From: a bacterium 210917-SL.2.15
Lineage (GTDB): Bacteria; Bacillota; Clostridia; Oscillospirales; Oscillospiraceae
NCBI GenBank assembly: GCA_020555605.1
Contig: JAJCJC010000008.1
Span: forward strand, 1-64,000
Length of the DNA: 64,000 nucleotides
Direction: 5' to 3'
Positions 7,884 to 16,831 of the stretch are shown in pieces. Numbering within the stretch: position 1 is the stretch's first letter; every line of letters starts with the position of its first letter. A program made the position numbers and the translations under genes. The notes below the pieces were generated by a model. The model made no database searches. It saw only the letters and a list, made by a program, of their open reading frames with translations, and was not told the DNA's origin.

Positions 7884-10718
7884 ATGCAGGATAAAATCAT
7901 CATCAAAGGCGCGCGGGCGAATAACCTGAAAAATGTGGATGTGGAGATCCCCAGGGACAAACTGGTAGTCATGACGGGCCTGAGCGGCTCGGGCAAATCC
8001 TCCCTGGCGTTTGACACCATTTACGCCGAGGGCCAGCGGCGGTATGTGGAGAGCCTTTCTTCCTACGCCCGGATGTTCCTCGGGCAGATGGAAAAGCCGG
8101 ACGTGGACTATATCGACGGTCTGTCTCCCGCCATTTCCATCGACCAAAAGACCACCAGCAAAAACCCGCGCTCCACGGTTGGCACGGTGACGGAGATTTA
8201 CGACTACCTGCGCCTGCTTTGGGCGCGGGTGGGTACGCCGCACTGCCCCAAATGCGGCAAGGAGATTCGCCAGCAGACCGTGGATCAGATCGTGGATCAG
8301 GTGCTTACGCTGCCTGAGGGCAGCAAGATCCGGATCCTGGCGCCCGTGGTGCGGGCCCGTAAGGGCGAATACGCCAAAGTGTTTGAGGACGCGCGGCGCA
8401 GCGGTTATGCCCGCGTGCGGGTGGACGGAAGCCTGTACGATCTGGGCGAGGAAATCAAGCTGGAGAAAAATAAAAAGCACAATATCGAAATCATCGTGGA
8501 CCGCCTGGTGGTCAAGCAGGAGATTAACCAGCGCTTGACGGATAGCATCGAAACTGCTGCGGCGCTCTCCGGCGGCCTCATCATTGTCAATGTGCTCGGG
8601 GAAGAGGAACAGGATTTTCTGTTTTCCCAGAACTATGCCTGCGAGGACTGCGGCATTTCCATCGAAGAGCTGACGCCCCGCATGTTTTCGTTCAACAATC
8701 CCTACGGCGCCTGTCCTACCTGCACAGGGCTGGGCTTCCAGCTGCGGGCAGATCCGGACCTCATCGTGCCGGACAAGAGCCTTTCCATTCTGGGCGGCGC
8801 CATCACCGCCCCCGGCTGGAACAACATCCGGGGCGACGGAATCTCCCGCATGTATTTCGAGGCGCTGGCCAAGCAGTACCATTTCTCCCTGACCGCACCC
8901 TTTGGGGAACTTTCCAAAGAAGTGCGGAACATCATTTTCTACGGCACCGGTGGGGAAAAGCTGAAGCTGCACTACGATCAGGCCCGGGGCGGCGGCACGC
9001 TGATGCAGGCTTTTGAGGGTATTGCCAATAACATCGAGCGCCGCTACCGCGACACCCAGAGCGATTATTCCCGCAAAGAGCTGGAAGAGTGCATGAGCGA
9101 GCGCCCCTGCCCCGAATGCGGCGGAAAGCGGCTGAAAAAAGAGGTGCTGGCCGTTACGGTGGGGGACATGGACATCGACCGCTATACCCGCCTGCCCATC
9201 AACGATGCGCTGCGGTTTATGGAAAGGCTGGAACTGACCGGCTCCAAGGCCATGATCGCCGACCGGATTTTGAAGGAGATTCGCAGCCGACTGGGGTTCC
9301 TGCGCTCGGTGGGGCTGGAATACCTGACGCTGCAGCGCAGCGCTGCCACCTTGTCCGGCGGCGAAAGCCAGCGCATCCGCTTGGCCACGCAGATCGGTTC
9401 TTCTCTCATGGGAGTGCTCTATATCCTCGATGAGCCGTCCATCGGGCTGCACCAGCGGGACAATGATAAACTGCTGGACACCCTCAAGCACCTGCGGGAT
9501 CTGGGCAACACCCTGATTGTGGTGGAGCACGACGAGGACACCATGCGCGCGGCGGACTATATCATCGACGTGGGACCCGGCGCCGGCATCCACGGCGGTG
9601 AGATTGTGGCCGCCGGCACCCCAGAGGAGGTGGCGGCCAACCCCAAGTCCCTGACGGGACTGTATCTGGCCCGCAAGAAGAAGGTTCCGGTGCCTCCGGC
9701 ACGCCGCAGCGGGAAAGGAAACTGGCTGACAGTGCGGGGAGCGGCGGAGAACAATTTGAAAAACATTGATGTGTCCATTCCGCTGGGGGCCTTTACCTGC
9801 GTCACCGGCGTGTCCGGTTCCGGCAAGTCCTCCCTCGTCAATGAGATTCTCTTCAAGCGTTTGGGAGCGGACCTGATGCGGATGAAGACCCGTCCGGGTA
9901 AGCATATGGGGATTGAGGGCGAGGAGTATCTCGACAAGGTGATCGACATCGACCAAAGCCCCATCGGGCGCACGCCCCGGTCGAATCCGGCCACCTATAC
10001 CGGCGTGTTCAACGATATCCGCGACCTGTTTGCCGCCACTCAGGATGCTAAGGCCCGGGGCTATGGGCCGGGGCGGTTTTCCTTCAACGTCCGCGGCGGC
10101 CGGTGCGAGGCTTGCCAGGGCGACGGGCTGGTGAAGATTGAAATGCATTTCCTGCCCGACATCTACGTTCCCTGCGAGGTGTGCAAGGGCAAGCGCTACA
10201 ACCGTGAAACGCTGGAAGTGCAGTACAAGGGCAAGAACATTTATGAAGTGCTGGATATGACCGTGGACGAGGCAGTGCCGTTCTTTGAGAACCTGCCCCG
10301 CATCGCCCGGAAGATCCAGACGCTGCAGGAAGTGGGACTGGGATATATCCGTCTGGGGCAGGCGTCCACCACCCTCTCCGGCGGTGAGGCCCAGCGCGTC
10401 AAGCTGGCTACGGAGCTGAGCAAGCGCTTCACTGGCAAGACGATCTATATCCTCGACGAGCCGACGACGGGGCTGCATACCGACGATGTGCGCCGCCTGA
10501 TCGAGGTGCTGCAGCGTCTGGTGGACGCGGGCAACACCATGGTGGTCATTGAACACAATCTGGATGTAATCAAGACAGCCGATTATATCATCGACCTCGG
10601 CCCGGAGGGTGGCAGCGGCGGCGGCGAAATCGTGGTTGCCGGCACGCCGGAGGAAGTGGCGCAGTGTGACCGATCCTATACCGGCCGGTATTTGAAGAAG
10701 ATCCTGAACGAAGTATAA
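7884..10718 (+). CDS. uvrA: Excinuclease ABC subunit UvrA
   Basis: 944 residues, full length. It is the damage-recognition ATPase of nucleotide excision repair, working with UvrB and UvrC. Two ABC modules are seen: Walker [10 protein letters not shown] near the N-terminus and GVSGSGKSS around residue 645, with signatures [14 protein letters not shown] and [14 protein letters not shown], and Walker B ILDEPS and ILDEPT. Zinc-binding cysteines include [24 protein letters not shown] and [18 protein letters not shown]. The start has AAGGAAG upstream and no competing start. uvrB is not in the window. I saw no convincing SOS box in the 35-base gap upstream. Confidence 0.98.
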   Translation: MQDKIIIKGARANNLKNVDVEIPRDKLVVMTGLSGSGKSSLAFDTIYAEGQRRYVESLSSYARMFLGQMEKPDVDYIDGLSPAISIDQKTTSKNPRSTVGTVTEIYDYLRLLWARVGTPHCPKCGKEIRQQTVDQIVDQVLTLPEGSKIRILAPVVRARKGEYAKVFEDARRSGYARVRVDGSLYDLGEEIKLEKNKKHNIEIIVDRLVVKQEINQRLTDSIETAAALSGGLIIVNVLGEEEQDFLFSQNYACEDCGISIEELTPRMFSFNNPYGACPTCTGLGFQLRADPDLIVPDKSLSILGGAITAPGWNNIRGDGISRMYFEALAKQYHFSLTAPFGELSKEVRNIIFYGTGGEKLKLHYDQARGGGTLMQAFEGIANNIERRYRDTQSDYSRKELEECMSERPCPECGGKRLKKEVLAVTVGDMDIDRYTRLPINDALRFMERLELTGSKAMIADRILKEIRSRLGFLRSVGLEYLTLQRSAATLSGGESQRIRLATQIGSSLMGVLYILDEPSIGLHQRDNDKLLDTLKHLRDLGNTLIVVEHDEDTMRAADYIIDVGPGAGIHGGEIVAAGTPEEVAANPKSLTGLYLARKKKVPVPPARRSGKGNWLTVRGAAENNLKNIDVSIPLGAFTCVTGVSGSGKSSLVNEILFKRLGADLMRMKTRPGKHMGIEGEEYLDKVIDIDQSPIGRTPRSNPATYTGVFNDIRDLFAATQDAKARGYGPGRFSFNVRGGRCEACQGDGLVKIEMHFLPDIYVPCEVCKGKRYNRETLEVQYKGKNIYEVLDMTVDEAVPFFENLPRIARKIQTLQEVGLGYIRLGQASTTLSGGEAQRVKLATELSKRFTGKTIYILDEPTTGLHTDDVRRLIEVLQRLVDAGNTMVVIEHNLDVIKTADYIIDLGPEGGSGGGEIVVAGTPEEVAQCDRSYTGRYLKKILNEV

Positions 10719-10776
10719 GAGCAGGGTACGAAACGCTCTCTTTTCTCATAGGATAAGGAAGAAAGGGGGAGCGACG

Positions 10777-11115
10777 ATGGAACTTTTTGAGCAGAGCGTT
10801 GTGGCTTTTTTTGCAGCGGTGGGCATTGCCTGGGCTGCATGGTCGTTGGCAGAAGCGCTGTTTTTATCCAGGCGGGAGAAACTGGAGCGGTGCCTGGTGT
10901 TGATCCCTGCGGCACAGGACGCGCCCGCGCTGGAGCGCACGGTGGCGCAGCTTTCCTGGGCCGGTGCGGGCGGCGCGCCCTTTGAACGCATTTTGATTGC
11001 CGACTGTGGCCTGGATGAACGGGGCCGGGCGCTGGCCCGGCAGCTGGAGCGGCAGTACGCGGCGGTGCGCCTGTGCACCATGGAGAATGCGGAGGCATAC
11101 GTCCGGAACGGATAG
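10777..11115 (+). CDS. Small membrane-anchored protein, unknown
   Basis: 112 residues that I do not recognise. Residues ~5-32 form one hydrophobic helix (VVAFFAAVGIAWAAWSLAEA), so the protein is probably membrane-anchored. The rest is a small soluble part with alternating strands and helices (LVLIPAAQDAPALERTVAQL, ILIADCGLDERGRALARQL) that looks like half a Rossmann-type or glycosyltransferase-type fold. The ATG follows AAGGGGGAGCG. It sits between uvrA and recD2 with short gaps and is probably in the same transcript. Confidence 0.7.
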   Translation: MELFEQSVVAFFAAVGIAWAAWSLAEALFLSRREKLERCLVLIPAAQDAPALERTVAQLSWAGAGGAPFERILIADCGLDERGRALARQLERQYAAVRLCTMENAEAYVRNG

Positions 11116-11140
11116 GACATTCAAAGAGGGGGGATGCGGC

Positions 11141-13354
11141 ATGGCAGCGGAACGCTGCACAGTGGATGGAACGGTAAACAGCCTGATCTTTCAAAACGAG
11201 GACAATGGCTATACCGTGCTCCGACTGGATACCACCGATGGTGAGCAGATTACCGTGGTGGGCTGCATCCCCTGCGCCGCGCCGGGGGAGGAACTGATTA
11301 TCACCGGCGAATGGAAGCACCATCCGACCCACGGCATGCAGATTCAGGCGGATACCGTAGAGCGCTATATGCCCCGCTCCGAGAGCGGGATTTTGAGCTA
11401 TCTTTCCTCCGGCGCGGTGAAGGGCGTCGGTCCGGCCACGGCGCAGCTGCTGGTGCAGCGCTTTGGCGGGGAAACGCTGGATGTGCTGGAACTGGAGCCG
11501 GAGCGGATGACGCTTTTGAAGGGCATCACTGCACGGAAAGCGCAGGAGATCGCCGCCAGTTTCCGCGCCCAGGCGGGCATGCGCCGCCTGATGGAATTTC
11601 TGGCGGAGAGCGGATTGAGTGCGGCGTTGGCCGTCAAGCTGTTCAAACGTTTCGGCGACCAGGCCTCCGAAGCGGTGCGCACCAATCCGTATCTTTTGTG
11701 CGACGAGTTTTTCGGCGTGTCGTTTGCTGCGGCGGATCAGATCGCCCTCTCCGGCGGCGCTGAGGCAGACAGCGGCGCGCGCGTGGAAGCGGCGGTGCTG
11801 TTTACCTTGCGGCACAACTGCGGAAACGGCCATGTATTCCTCCCGCGGCCCAAGCTGACGACGGCCACTGCCACCATGCTGAATCTGTCGGAGGAGTGTG
11901 TGGAGCGGGCCGTCGATGCGCTGACGGAGGCAGGCAAGCTGGTGGAGGAAACCGTGGCCAACGTGCGGGCCTGTTATCTGGCGGGGCTGTACGAGGATGA
12001 AGTGTTTGTCAGCCGCCGCATACTGCAGATGTGTGAGGAAAACGCCGATCAGGGACGCAATGTGGAGGCGATTTTGGAGGAGATCCAGGCCCGGCAGGGG
12101 ATCGTCTATGCTCCCGAGCAGCGCCAGGCGGTGGAAACGGCGGCGTGCTCCGGCGTATTTGTGCTGACGGGCGGCCCCGGAACGGGAAAAACCACCTGTG
12201 TGCGCGGCATCGTGGCGCTGCTGGAGCGCATGGGGCTGCGTGTGGCGTTAACAGCGCCTACAGGCCGGGCGGCCAAGCGCTTGGGGGAAGCCTGCGAGCG
12301 AGAGGCCCAGACGATTCACCGTATGCTGGGCATGAGCTACAATGAGGCGCTGGACAAGGTGGCGTTCACGAAAAATGAAAAGGATCCGCTGGATGCCGAC
12401 GCTGTCATTGTGGACGAGACATCTATGGTAGATCTGAGTCTGATGCGGGCGCTTCTGGCGGCGTTGCGGCCCATGTGCCGGCTGATTTTGGTGGGTGACG
12501 CCGACCAGCTTCCCTCAGTGGGGCCGGGAAATGTGTTTTCCGACCTGATTCGCAGCCGCCGCCTGAATGTGGTGGAGTTGACGGAGATCTTCCGTCAGGC
12601 CCGGCAGTCCGCCATCGTGCGCAATGCCCACGCCATCAACGCCGGTGAAACGCCGGTGCTCACGCCGAATCAGGGAGACTACTTTTTCCTCCGGCGCCGT
12701 GCGCCTGAACAGGTGGCCCAAACAATTGTGGAGCTGTGTAAGAGCCGTCTACCTCAGAAGATGGGGATCGACCCGGGACAGATTCAGGTGCTTTCGCCCA
12801 CGCGCAAGGGCGCGGCGGGCACGGCGGCTTTGAATCGGGTCCTGCAGGCGGTGCTGAATCCGGCTGTGTCCGGCAAGCGGGAGAAAATTTACGGCGATCT
12901 GCTGCTGCGCCAGGGCGACCGGGTGATGCAGATCAAAAACGATTACGATATTATCTGGCAGAAAGAAGACGGTGCAGTGGGCACGGGCGTTTTTAACGGG
13001 GATGTGGGAACGGTCACGGAGATCGACCCGTCCGGCGAATTGGTGACCGTGCTTTTTGATGATCGCATTGCCGCATATACCACGGAAATGCTCTCTGAGC
13101 TGGAACTGGCGTATGCTGTTACGGTACATAAGGCCCAAGGCAGCGAATACAAGGCGGTGATCCTGGCTGCTGCGCCCTGCGCTCCTACGCTGATGGTGCG
13201 CAATGTGCTTTACACCGCCATCACCCGGGCCAGAGATCTGCTGATTCTGGTGGGAGACGATCAGGCCATCGTGCAGATGGCGGCCACAGACCGGCGCAGC
13301 CGCCGGTACAGCGGTTTGAAAGTTCGGCTGCGGGAAGGAAGGAGAGCCAAGTGA
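11141..13354 (+). CDS. recD2: RecD2-type ATP-dependent DNA helicase
   Basis: 737 residues. This is a superfamily 1B 5'-3' helicase of the RecD2/YrrC type found in organisms that lack RecBC partners for it. The N-terminal ~320 residues hold an OB-like start (LIFQNEDNGYTVLRL) and helix-hairpin-helix segments (LLKGITARKAQEIA). Then come Walker A GGPGTGKTT (around residue 350), Walker B VIVDETSMVD, and the C-terminal motif VTVHKAQGSEYK. Family members act in recombination and mismatch-repair-linked processes. The ATG at 11141 follows AGAGGGGGG; the frame is open further upstream but overlaps the preceding gene without an SD. Confidence 0.95.
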   Translation: MAAERCTVDGTVNSLIFQNEDNGYTVLRLDTTDGEQITVVGCIPCAAPGEELIITGEWKHHPTHGMQIQADTVERYMPRSESGILSYLSSGAVKGVGPATAQLLVQRFGGETLDVLELEPERMTLLKGITARKAQEIAASFRAQAGMRRLMEFLAESGLSAALAVKLFKRFGDQASEAVRTNPYLLCDEFFGVSFAAADQIALSGGAEADSGARVEAAVLFTLRHNCGNGHVFLPRPKLTTATATMLNLSEECVERAVDALTEAGKLVEETVANVRACYLAGLYEDEVFVSRRILQMCEENADQGRNVEAILEEIQARQGIVYAPEQRQAVETAACSGVFVLTGGPGTGKTTCVRGIVALLERMGLRVALTAPTGRAAKRLGEACEREAQTIHRMLGMSYNEALDKVAFTKNEKDPLDADAVIVDETSMVDLSLMRALLAALRPMCRLILVGDADQLPSVGPGNVFSDLIRSRRLNVVELTEIFRQARQSAIVRNAHAINAGETPVLTPNQGDYFFLRRRAPEQVAQTIVELCKSRLPQKMGIDPGQIQVLSPTRKGAAGTAALNRVLQAVLNPAVSGKREKIYGDLLLRQGDRVMQIKNDYDIIWQKEDGAVGTGVFNGDVGTVTEIDPSGELVTVLFDDRIAAYTTEMLSELELAYAVTVHKAQGSEYKAVILAAAPCAPTLMVRNVLYTAITRARDLLILVGDDQAIVQMAATDRRSRRYSGLKVRLREGRRAK

Positions 13355-14052
13355 AACTGTTGGATCGCTGTTTGGATCTGCTGTATCCGCCCAGATGCGT
13401 TTTCTGCGATACACTGTTGCAGGAGGGAGAACTCTATTTTTGCCAAAGCTGCGGCGAAAAGATCCCAATGGCGGAGGGGAGGGAGCGGATCCGTACCGGT
13501 GTCTATTTCGACCGGTGCGTGGCCCCGTTGCTGTATCAGGATATGGTGCGCGAGTCCTTCCTCGATTATAAATTTCATCAAAAAACCTGGCGTGCCGCGA
13601 CGTACGCCGCATTTCTGGAGCCGTATGTTCGGGAGGAGTTCCCTGCGCTGGATGTGGTGACCTGGGTGCCGCTGGGGCGGCGCAGCCAGAAAGACCGGGG
13701 CTACGATCAGTCGGAGCTGGTGGCAAAGGGGCTGGCCCGACGATTGGATCTGCCCTGCGAGAGGTTGCTGGAAAAGGTGCGCGACACCCAGCAGCAATCC
13801 CGTCTGGAGCGGCCCGAGCAACGCAGAGCCAATGTCCTGGGCGCCTATGGCGTGAAAAAGCACGCCTCGGTGCAGGGACGGCGCATTCTGGTGGTGGACG
13901 ATGTCATCACCACAGGAAGCACCATTGAAGAGTGCTGCCGCATGCTGACGCTGGCCGGGGCGGCGGAAATCCACTGCGCGGCGGTGGTACAGGCGGTGGG
14001 AAGAGAGGGCCGGGAGGCAAAAAACGACGAAACTCTTGCAAATGAAGAGTAA
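13351..14052 (+). CDS. comFC: ComF family phosphoribosyltransferase-like protein
   Basis: 233 residues. An N-terminal zinc-finger-like part carries two Cys pairs (CVFC at residues ~16-19 and CQSC at ~32-35). The C-terminal half is a type I phosphoribosyltransferase fold with the PRPP loop ILVVDDVITTGSTIEE. The family includes competence protein ComFC, which helps DNA uptake, and relatives of unclear role. The GTG start overlaps the recD2 stop by four bases, so the two are translationally coupled, which fits a DNA-processing role. Confidence 0.9.
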   Translation: MKLLDRCLDLLYPPRCVFCDTLLQEGELYFCQSCGEKIPMAEGRERIRTGVYFDRCVAPLLYQDMVRESFLDYKFHQKTWRAATYAAFLEPYVREEFPALDVVTWVPLGRRSQKDRGYDQSELVAKGLARRLDLPCERLLEKVRDTQQQSRLERPEQRRANVLGAYGVKKHASVQGRRILVVDDVITTGSTIEECCRMLTLAGAAEIHCAAVVQAVGREGREAKNDETLANEE

Positions 14053-14064
14053 ACCCGGTATAAT
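14036..14064 (+). promoter_or_regulatory. mreB promoter
   Basis: TTGCAA (14036-14041), a 17-base spacer, then TATAAT (14059-14064). The -35 lies inside the 3' end of comFC. Confidence 0.8.
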
Positions 14065-14137
14065 GGACAATTGGAATAAAACCTGCACATTACAGGAATA
14101 AATAAACTGATATAGAAAGTGAAAATGAGGTGGACAC

Positions 14138-15169
14138 ATGTGCGCATTAGCAAAAGACATCGGCATTGATTTGGGCACCGCATCGGTCCTGATATACATT
14201 AAAGGGCAGGGCATCGTTCTCAATGAGCCTTCCGTAGTGGCAATGGACAAAAACACCGGTAAGCTTCTGAAGGTGGGCGCGGATGCGCAGGCGATGCTGG
14301 GCCGTACCCCGGGCAACATTGTGGCGATCCGGCCTCTGCGTGACGGTGTAATCTCCGATTACGATATGACCGAGCGTATGCTCAAGGAGTTCATTCATAA
14401 AGTGAATGGTTTTCAGTTGTTCAAGCCCCGGGTCATTATCTGCGTACCTTCTGGTATCACCGAAGTGGAAGAGCGCGCGGTGATCGACGCAGGGATCCAG
14501 GCCGGTGCGCGCAGCGTGTATCTGATCGAGGAACCTGTGGCAGCTGCCATCGGCGCGGGGATTGATATCGCCAAGCCCGACGGACATCTGATTATCGATA
14601 TCGGCGGCGGCACCACTGATATTGCGGTGATTTCTCTGTCTGGCGTGGTGGAGTCTGCTTCGATTAAGGTGGCTGGCGACATGTTCAACGAAGCGGTGGT
14701 CAAGTATATCCGCCGCAAGCACAATGTACTGATCGGCGAACGCACAGCGGAAGAGCTGAAAATCCAGATCGGCTGTGTATATCCCCAGGAAGAGGAGCAG
14801 ACGGTGGAGGTGAAGGGCCGTTGCCTGATGACAGGACTGCCCAAAGTGTTTTCTGTGTCCTCCAGTGAAATGATTGAGGCGTTTGAAGAGCCGGCGGAAC
14901 GGATTCTGGAAGCGGTTCACTCTGTTCTGGAGCGCACGCCTCCCGAATTGGTGGCGGACATTTCCACCAATGGCATTGTGATGACTGGAGGAGGCAGTCT
15001 GGTGGCCGGCTTTGCAGAACTGGTGTCCAGCCGCACCGGCATTGCTACTACTGTTGCGGAAAATGCAATCCAGTGTGTGGCGATGGGAACTGGCCAGAGT
15101 TTGGAAATGATTGCTTCTATGCAGGACGGCACCATGAATCTGTCCCGCCGCAAACAGATGGATCGGTGA
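14138..15169 (+). CDS. mreB: Rod shape-determining protein MreB/Mbl
   Basis: 343 residues, actin-like. Nucleotide-binding motifs are IGIDLGTASVLIY (phosphate 1), IDIGGGTTDIAVISL (phosphate 2) and MTGGGSLVAGF (adenosine). MreB filaments under the plasma membrane direct lateral wall synthesis. The ATG follows GAGGTGG. No mreC, mreD, rodA or pbp2 lies beside it, so this may be a stand-alone paralogue (Mbl or MreBH type); I cannot tell which. It has its own promoter and is followed by IS3 debris. Confidence 0.95.
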   Translation: MCALAKDIGIDLGTASVLIYIKGQGIVLNEPSVVAMDKNTGKLLKVGADAQAMLGRTPGNIVAIRPLRDGVISDYDMTERMLKEFIHKVNGFQLFKPRVIICVPSGITEVEERAVIDAGIQAGARSVYLIEEPVAAAIGAGIDIAKPDGHLIIDIGGGTTDIAVISLSGVVESASIKVAGDMFNEAVVKYIRRKHNVLIGERTAEELKIQIGCVYPQEEEQTVEVKGRCLMTGLPKVFSVSSSEMIEAFEEPAERILEAVHSVLERTPPELVADISTNGIVMTGGGSLVAGFAELVSSRTGIATTVAENAIQCVAMGTGQSLEMIASMQDGTMNLSRRKQMDR

Positions 15170-15235
15170 ATTTTTATTGTAAAGTATCCCCGGACAATTG
15201 TGAACCGGTGCATTAAAAACGGACAATAGACAAAG

Positions 15236-15275
15236 TCCCCCTTGATGTAGGAAAATAAAACTACATCAGGGGGGA
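15236..15275 (+). promoter_or_regulatory. Hairpin masking the SD of IS3 orfA
   Basis: A 15-bp stem with one G-U pair (15236-15250 with 15261-15275, 10-base loop). Its 3' arm contains the G-rich SD (15269-15274) of the transposase orfA ATG at 15282. Such hairpins in other IS elements block translation from read-through transcripts. Confidence 0.6.
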
Positions 15276-15281
15276 TTTCAT

Positions 15282-15566
15282 ATGCCAAGAAGATATCAAA
15301 AAATGCAGGGGCCTCTGCCGGAAATCAAGAAAATGTTAGAAAGCGGTATGAGCCAGCGGGAAGTTGCGCAAAGCCTGGGGATGGAGGGAGACAGGCCAAT
15401 CCATGCCTTGCTGAAGCGAGAGCGAAAGAAAACAATGCAGGTCATACCCAAACAGAGAGGGAGGAAACCGGTCAGGCCCCTACAAGAATACAAGTATGAA
15501 AACAAACGTCTGAAAATGGGAAATGCACTATTGCGGGATTTTGTTTTGCTCATGGGAAGGAAATGA
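15282..15566 (+). CDS. IS3-family transposase OrfA (orphan)
   Basis: 94 residues. The N-terminal half is a helix-turn-helix (EIKKMLESGMSQREVAQSLG), followed by a basic linker (KQRGRKPVRP) and a coiled-coil tail ending YENKRLKMGNALLRDFVLLM. This is the layout of IS3-type OrfA proteins of gut Clostridia, which often end in ENxLLRDFL. The open frame is intact. The stop overlaps the ATG of an orfB remnant (ATGA), the usual IS3 arrangement. Without OrfB it cannot transpose by itself. Confidence 0.8.
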   Translation: MPRRYQKMQGPLPEIKKMLESGMSQREVAQSLGMEGDRPIHALLKRERKKTMQVIPKQRGRKPVRPLQEYKYENKRLKMGNALLRDFVLLMGRK

Positions 15567-15760
15567 GGCCGAAGATCAAGTATCCAGTAATTTATCATTA
15601 CCAGGAAGAGTATCCGGTATCCGTCATGTGTATATTTTTTGGGGTATCCAGGGGTAGCCATTATGATTATGTGATATGAAAAAATACGGTCTTTTATCTG
15701 AAATTCGGGGAAAACGAGCGTGGAAGAACATAAGTAAAATTTGAAAAAAGTTGCACCGAA
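15563..15760 (+). pseudogene. IS3-family transposase OrfB remnant
   Basis: Starts at the ATG overlapping the orfA stop. The first 38 codons read MRPKIKYPVIYHYQ then EEYPVSVMCIFFGVSR, the typical OrfB N-terminus, then hit TGA at 15677. Shifting frame, the next bases read KKYGLLSEIRGKRAW, which normally lies some tens of residues further into OrfB. About 50 residues are therefore missing and the frame is broken. The DDE catalytic core is absent. The remnant runs into the repeat motif at 15746. Confidence 0.75.
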
Positions 15761-15786
15761 ACGTACAACTTTTTCCCCGCCCCGCA
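15746..15786 (+). repeat. Cassette leader motif, copy 3 (orphan)
   Basis: Plus-strand AAAAGTTGCAC, then GTACAACTTTTT, then CCCCGCCCCGCAC. It aligns with the leader block found on the minus strand at 3466-3500 and 42165-42200: 23 of 29 positions match from GTACAAC onward, plus the TTGCA block. No cassette gene follows. Part of the block can also be read as degraded OrfB sequence, so its origin is uncertain. Confidence 0.5.
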
Positions 15787-15792
15787 CTATAC

Positions 15793-15857
15793 GTTGAAGT
15801 GGTAAAAAGATGATAGGCACGAAAGTGCCTATCATCTTTTTACCACTTCAACCTTTT
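15793..15857 (+). terminator. Perfect 28-bp hairpin with GAAA loop and T-tract
   Basis: Stem 15793-15820 with 15825-15852, no mismatches, loop GAAA, followed on the plus strand by CCTTTTT. It is formally an intrinsic terminator for plus-strand transcription from mreB/IS3, but the stem is far longer than the other terminators here (9-19 bp). Confidence 0.7.
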
Positions 15858-15876
15858 TCGGGGGCGCGCTTTATGT

Positions 15877-16767
15877 TCAGCGGTCCATCTGCTCCAATGT
15901 GATCTGCCCGGAAAGCTCCTCGGAGCGCCGAATCATCTGCAGCTGGCGGGCGTTTTCTTCGCTGAGCGCGTCGGCGGTGGCCATTTTTCGGATAATGTTT
16001 TTGACCGTCCGATCCAAGCCGCTGCCTTCGCGGTAGTCGGCAGGGTAGATGTAATCCACTCGCCCGCGCTCAAGCAGGTCCTTGACACTCTGGCCCATCT
16101 CCTTATAGACGGCGATGCTGGCGCCGCCATAGGACTGCATCATTTTCATGCAGGGTACGTCGGAAAGCCCGTCGCCCAGATAGATCATATTGGTGAAGGG
16201 AACGCGTTTGCTGTCGTCGGGCATGGAGTCGTTGAGGGTTTTGTCATCGGACACGTCCAGCACGCCTTTGTTGATGCGGTAGACGAACTGGGTTTTCGAG
16301 GTGTAGTTGACGGCCAACTTGGGCCAGGCGGCCTCGCCGTCCTCGCCGTAATAAAACTCACTGGCAAAGATTTCCTTGAATTCAGAGCCGATGGAGCATC
16401 CTTCCAGAATCTCCTTGAGTCCGGAGGAAATGATATAATGCTCCACCGTGACGCCGAGGGAGGCGCCAAAGGCGTTGATGCGCCCAAACCATCCATCCAC
16501 GCCGGGGAAGAGCCGGATGTCCCGGCCCGCTTCCGTGAGCTGCTGCCGAGTCAGCGGACGGCCGCAGCGGCGCGCCTCGCGGATCATGGTGAACATGTAG
16601 GCCAAGATACCGTCCATGCGCTCCCGGCGGCCAAACTCGTTGGCCAGCTGCCAGAACGCCGGCACAGACAGGCCGAGGGAGGGGATAAAAGAATAATCCT
16701 GCATGTCCTCGGTGCTGAGGGTATTGTCGAAGTCATACATCAGGGCGATAATGGGCTGCGGCGCCAC
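15877..16767 (-). CDS. HAD-superfamily phosphatase
   Basis: 296 residues. HAD motif I is MYDFDNTLS (DxDxT nucleophile and acid), motif II is YIISSG, and motif IV is IYLGDGLSDVPCM (GDGxxD). A large helical cap lies between motifs I and II. The arrangement resembles phosphoserine-phosphatase-like hydrolases; the substrate cannot be read from sequence. The start is GTG at 16767, eight bases after AAAGGAG; a GTG nine bases earlier lies inside the SD. It is the last gene of the minus-strand run and is separated from divIVA by a terminator. Confidence 0.85.
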   Translation of the reverse strand: MAPQPIIALMYDFDNTLSTEDMQDYSFIPSLGLSVPAFWQLANEFGRRERMDGILAYMFTMIREARRCGRPLTRQQLTEAGRDIRLFPGVDGWFGRINAFGASLGVTVEHYIISSGLKEILEGCSIGSEFKEIFASEFYYGEDGEAAWPKLAVNYTSKTQFVYRINKGVLDVSDDKTLNDSMPDDSKRVPFTNMIYLGDGLSDVPCMKMMQSYGGASIAVYKEMGQSVKDLLERGRVDYIYPADYREGSGLDRTVKNIIRKMATADALSEENARQLQMIRRSEELSGQITLEQMDR

Positions 16768-16799
16768 GGGAACCACTCCTTTCCGGACAATGAAACAGA

Positions 16800-16827
16800 T
16801 AAGACGGCGGCAGGCGCCGCCGTCTTA
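16800..16827 (-). terminator. Hairpin after divIVA
   Basis: A 12-bp GC-rich stem (16800-16811 with 16816-16827) just after the divIVA stop. The tail on the minus strand (TCTGTTTCATT) is only moderately T-rich, so read-through into the HAD gene is likely. Confidence 0.6.
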
Positions 16828-16831
16828 CGCA

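Noticed and set aside
7773..10556. 927-residue open frame antisense to uvrA
   Set aside because: It lies wholly against a conserved full-length gene; no motifs, and its composition is that of a reverse-strand shadow.
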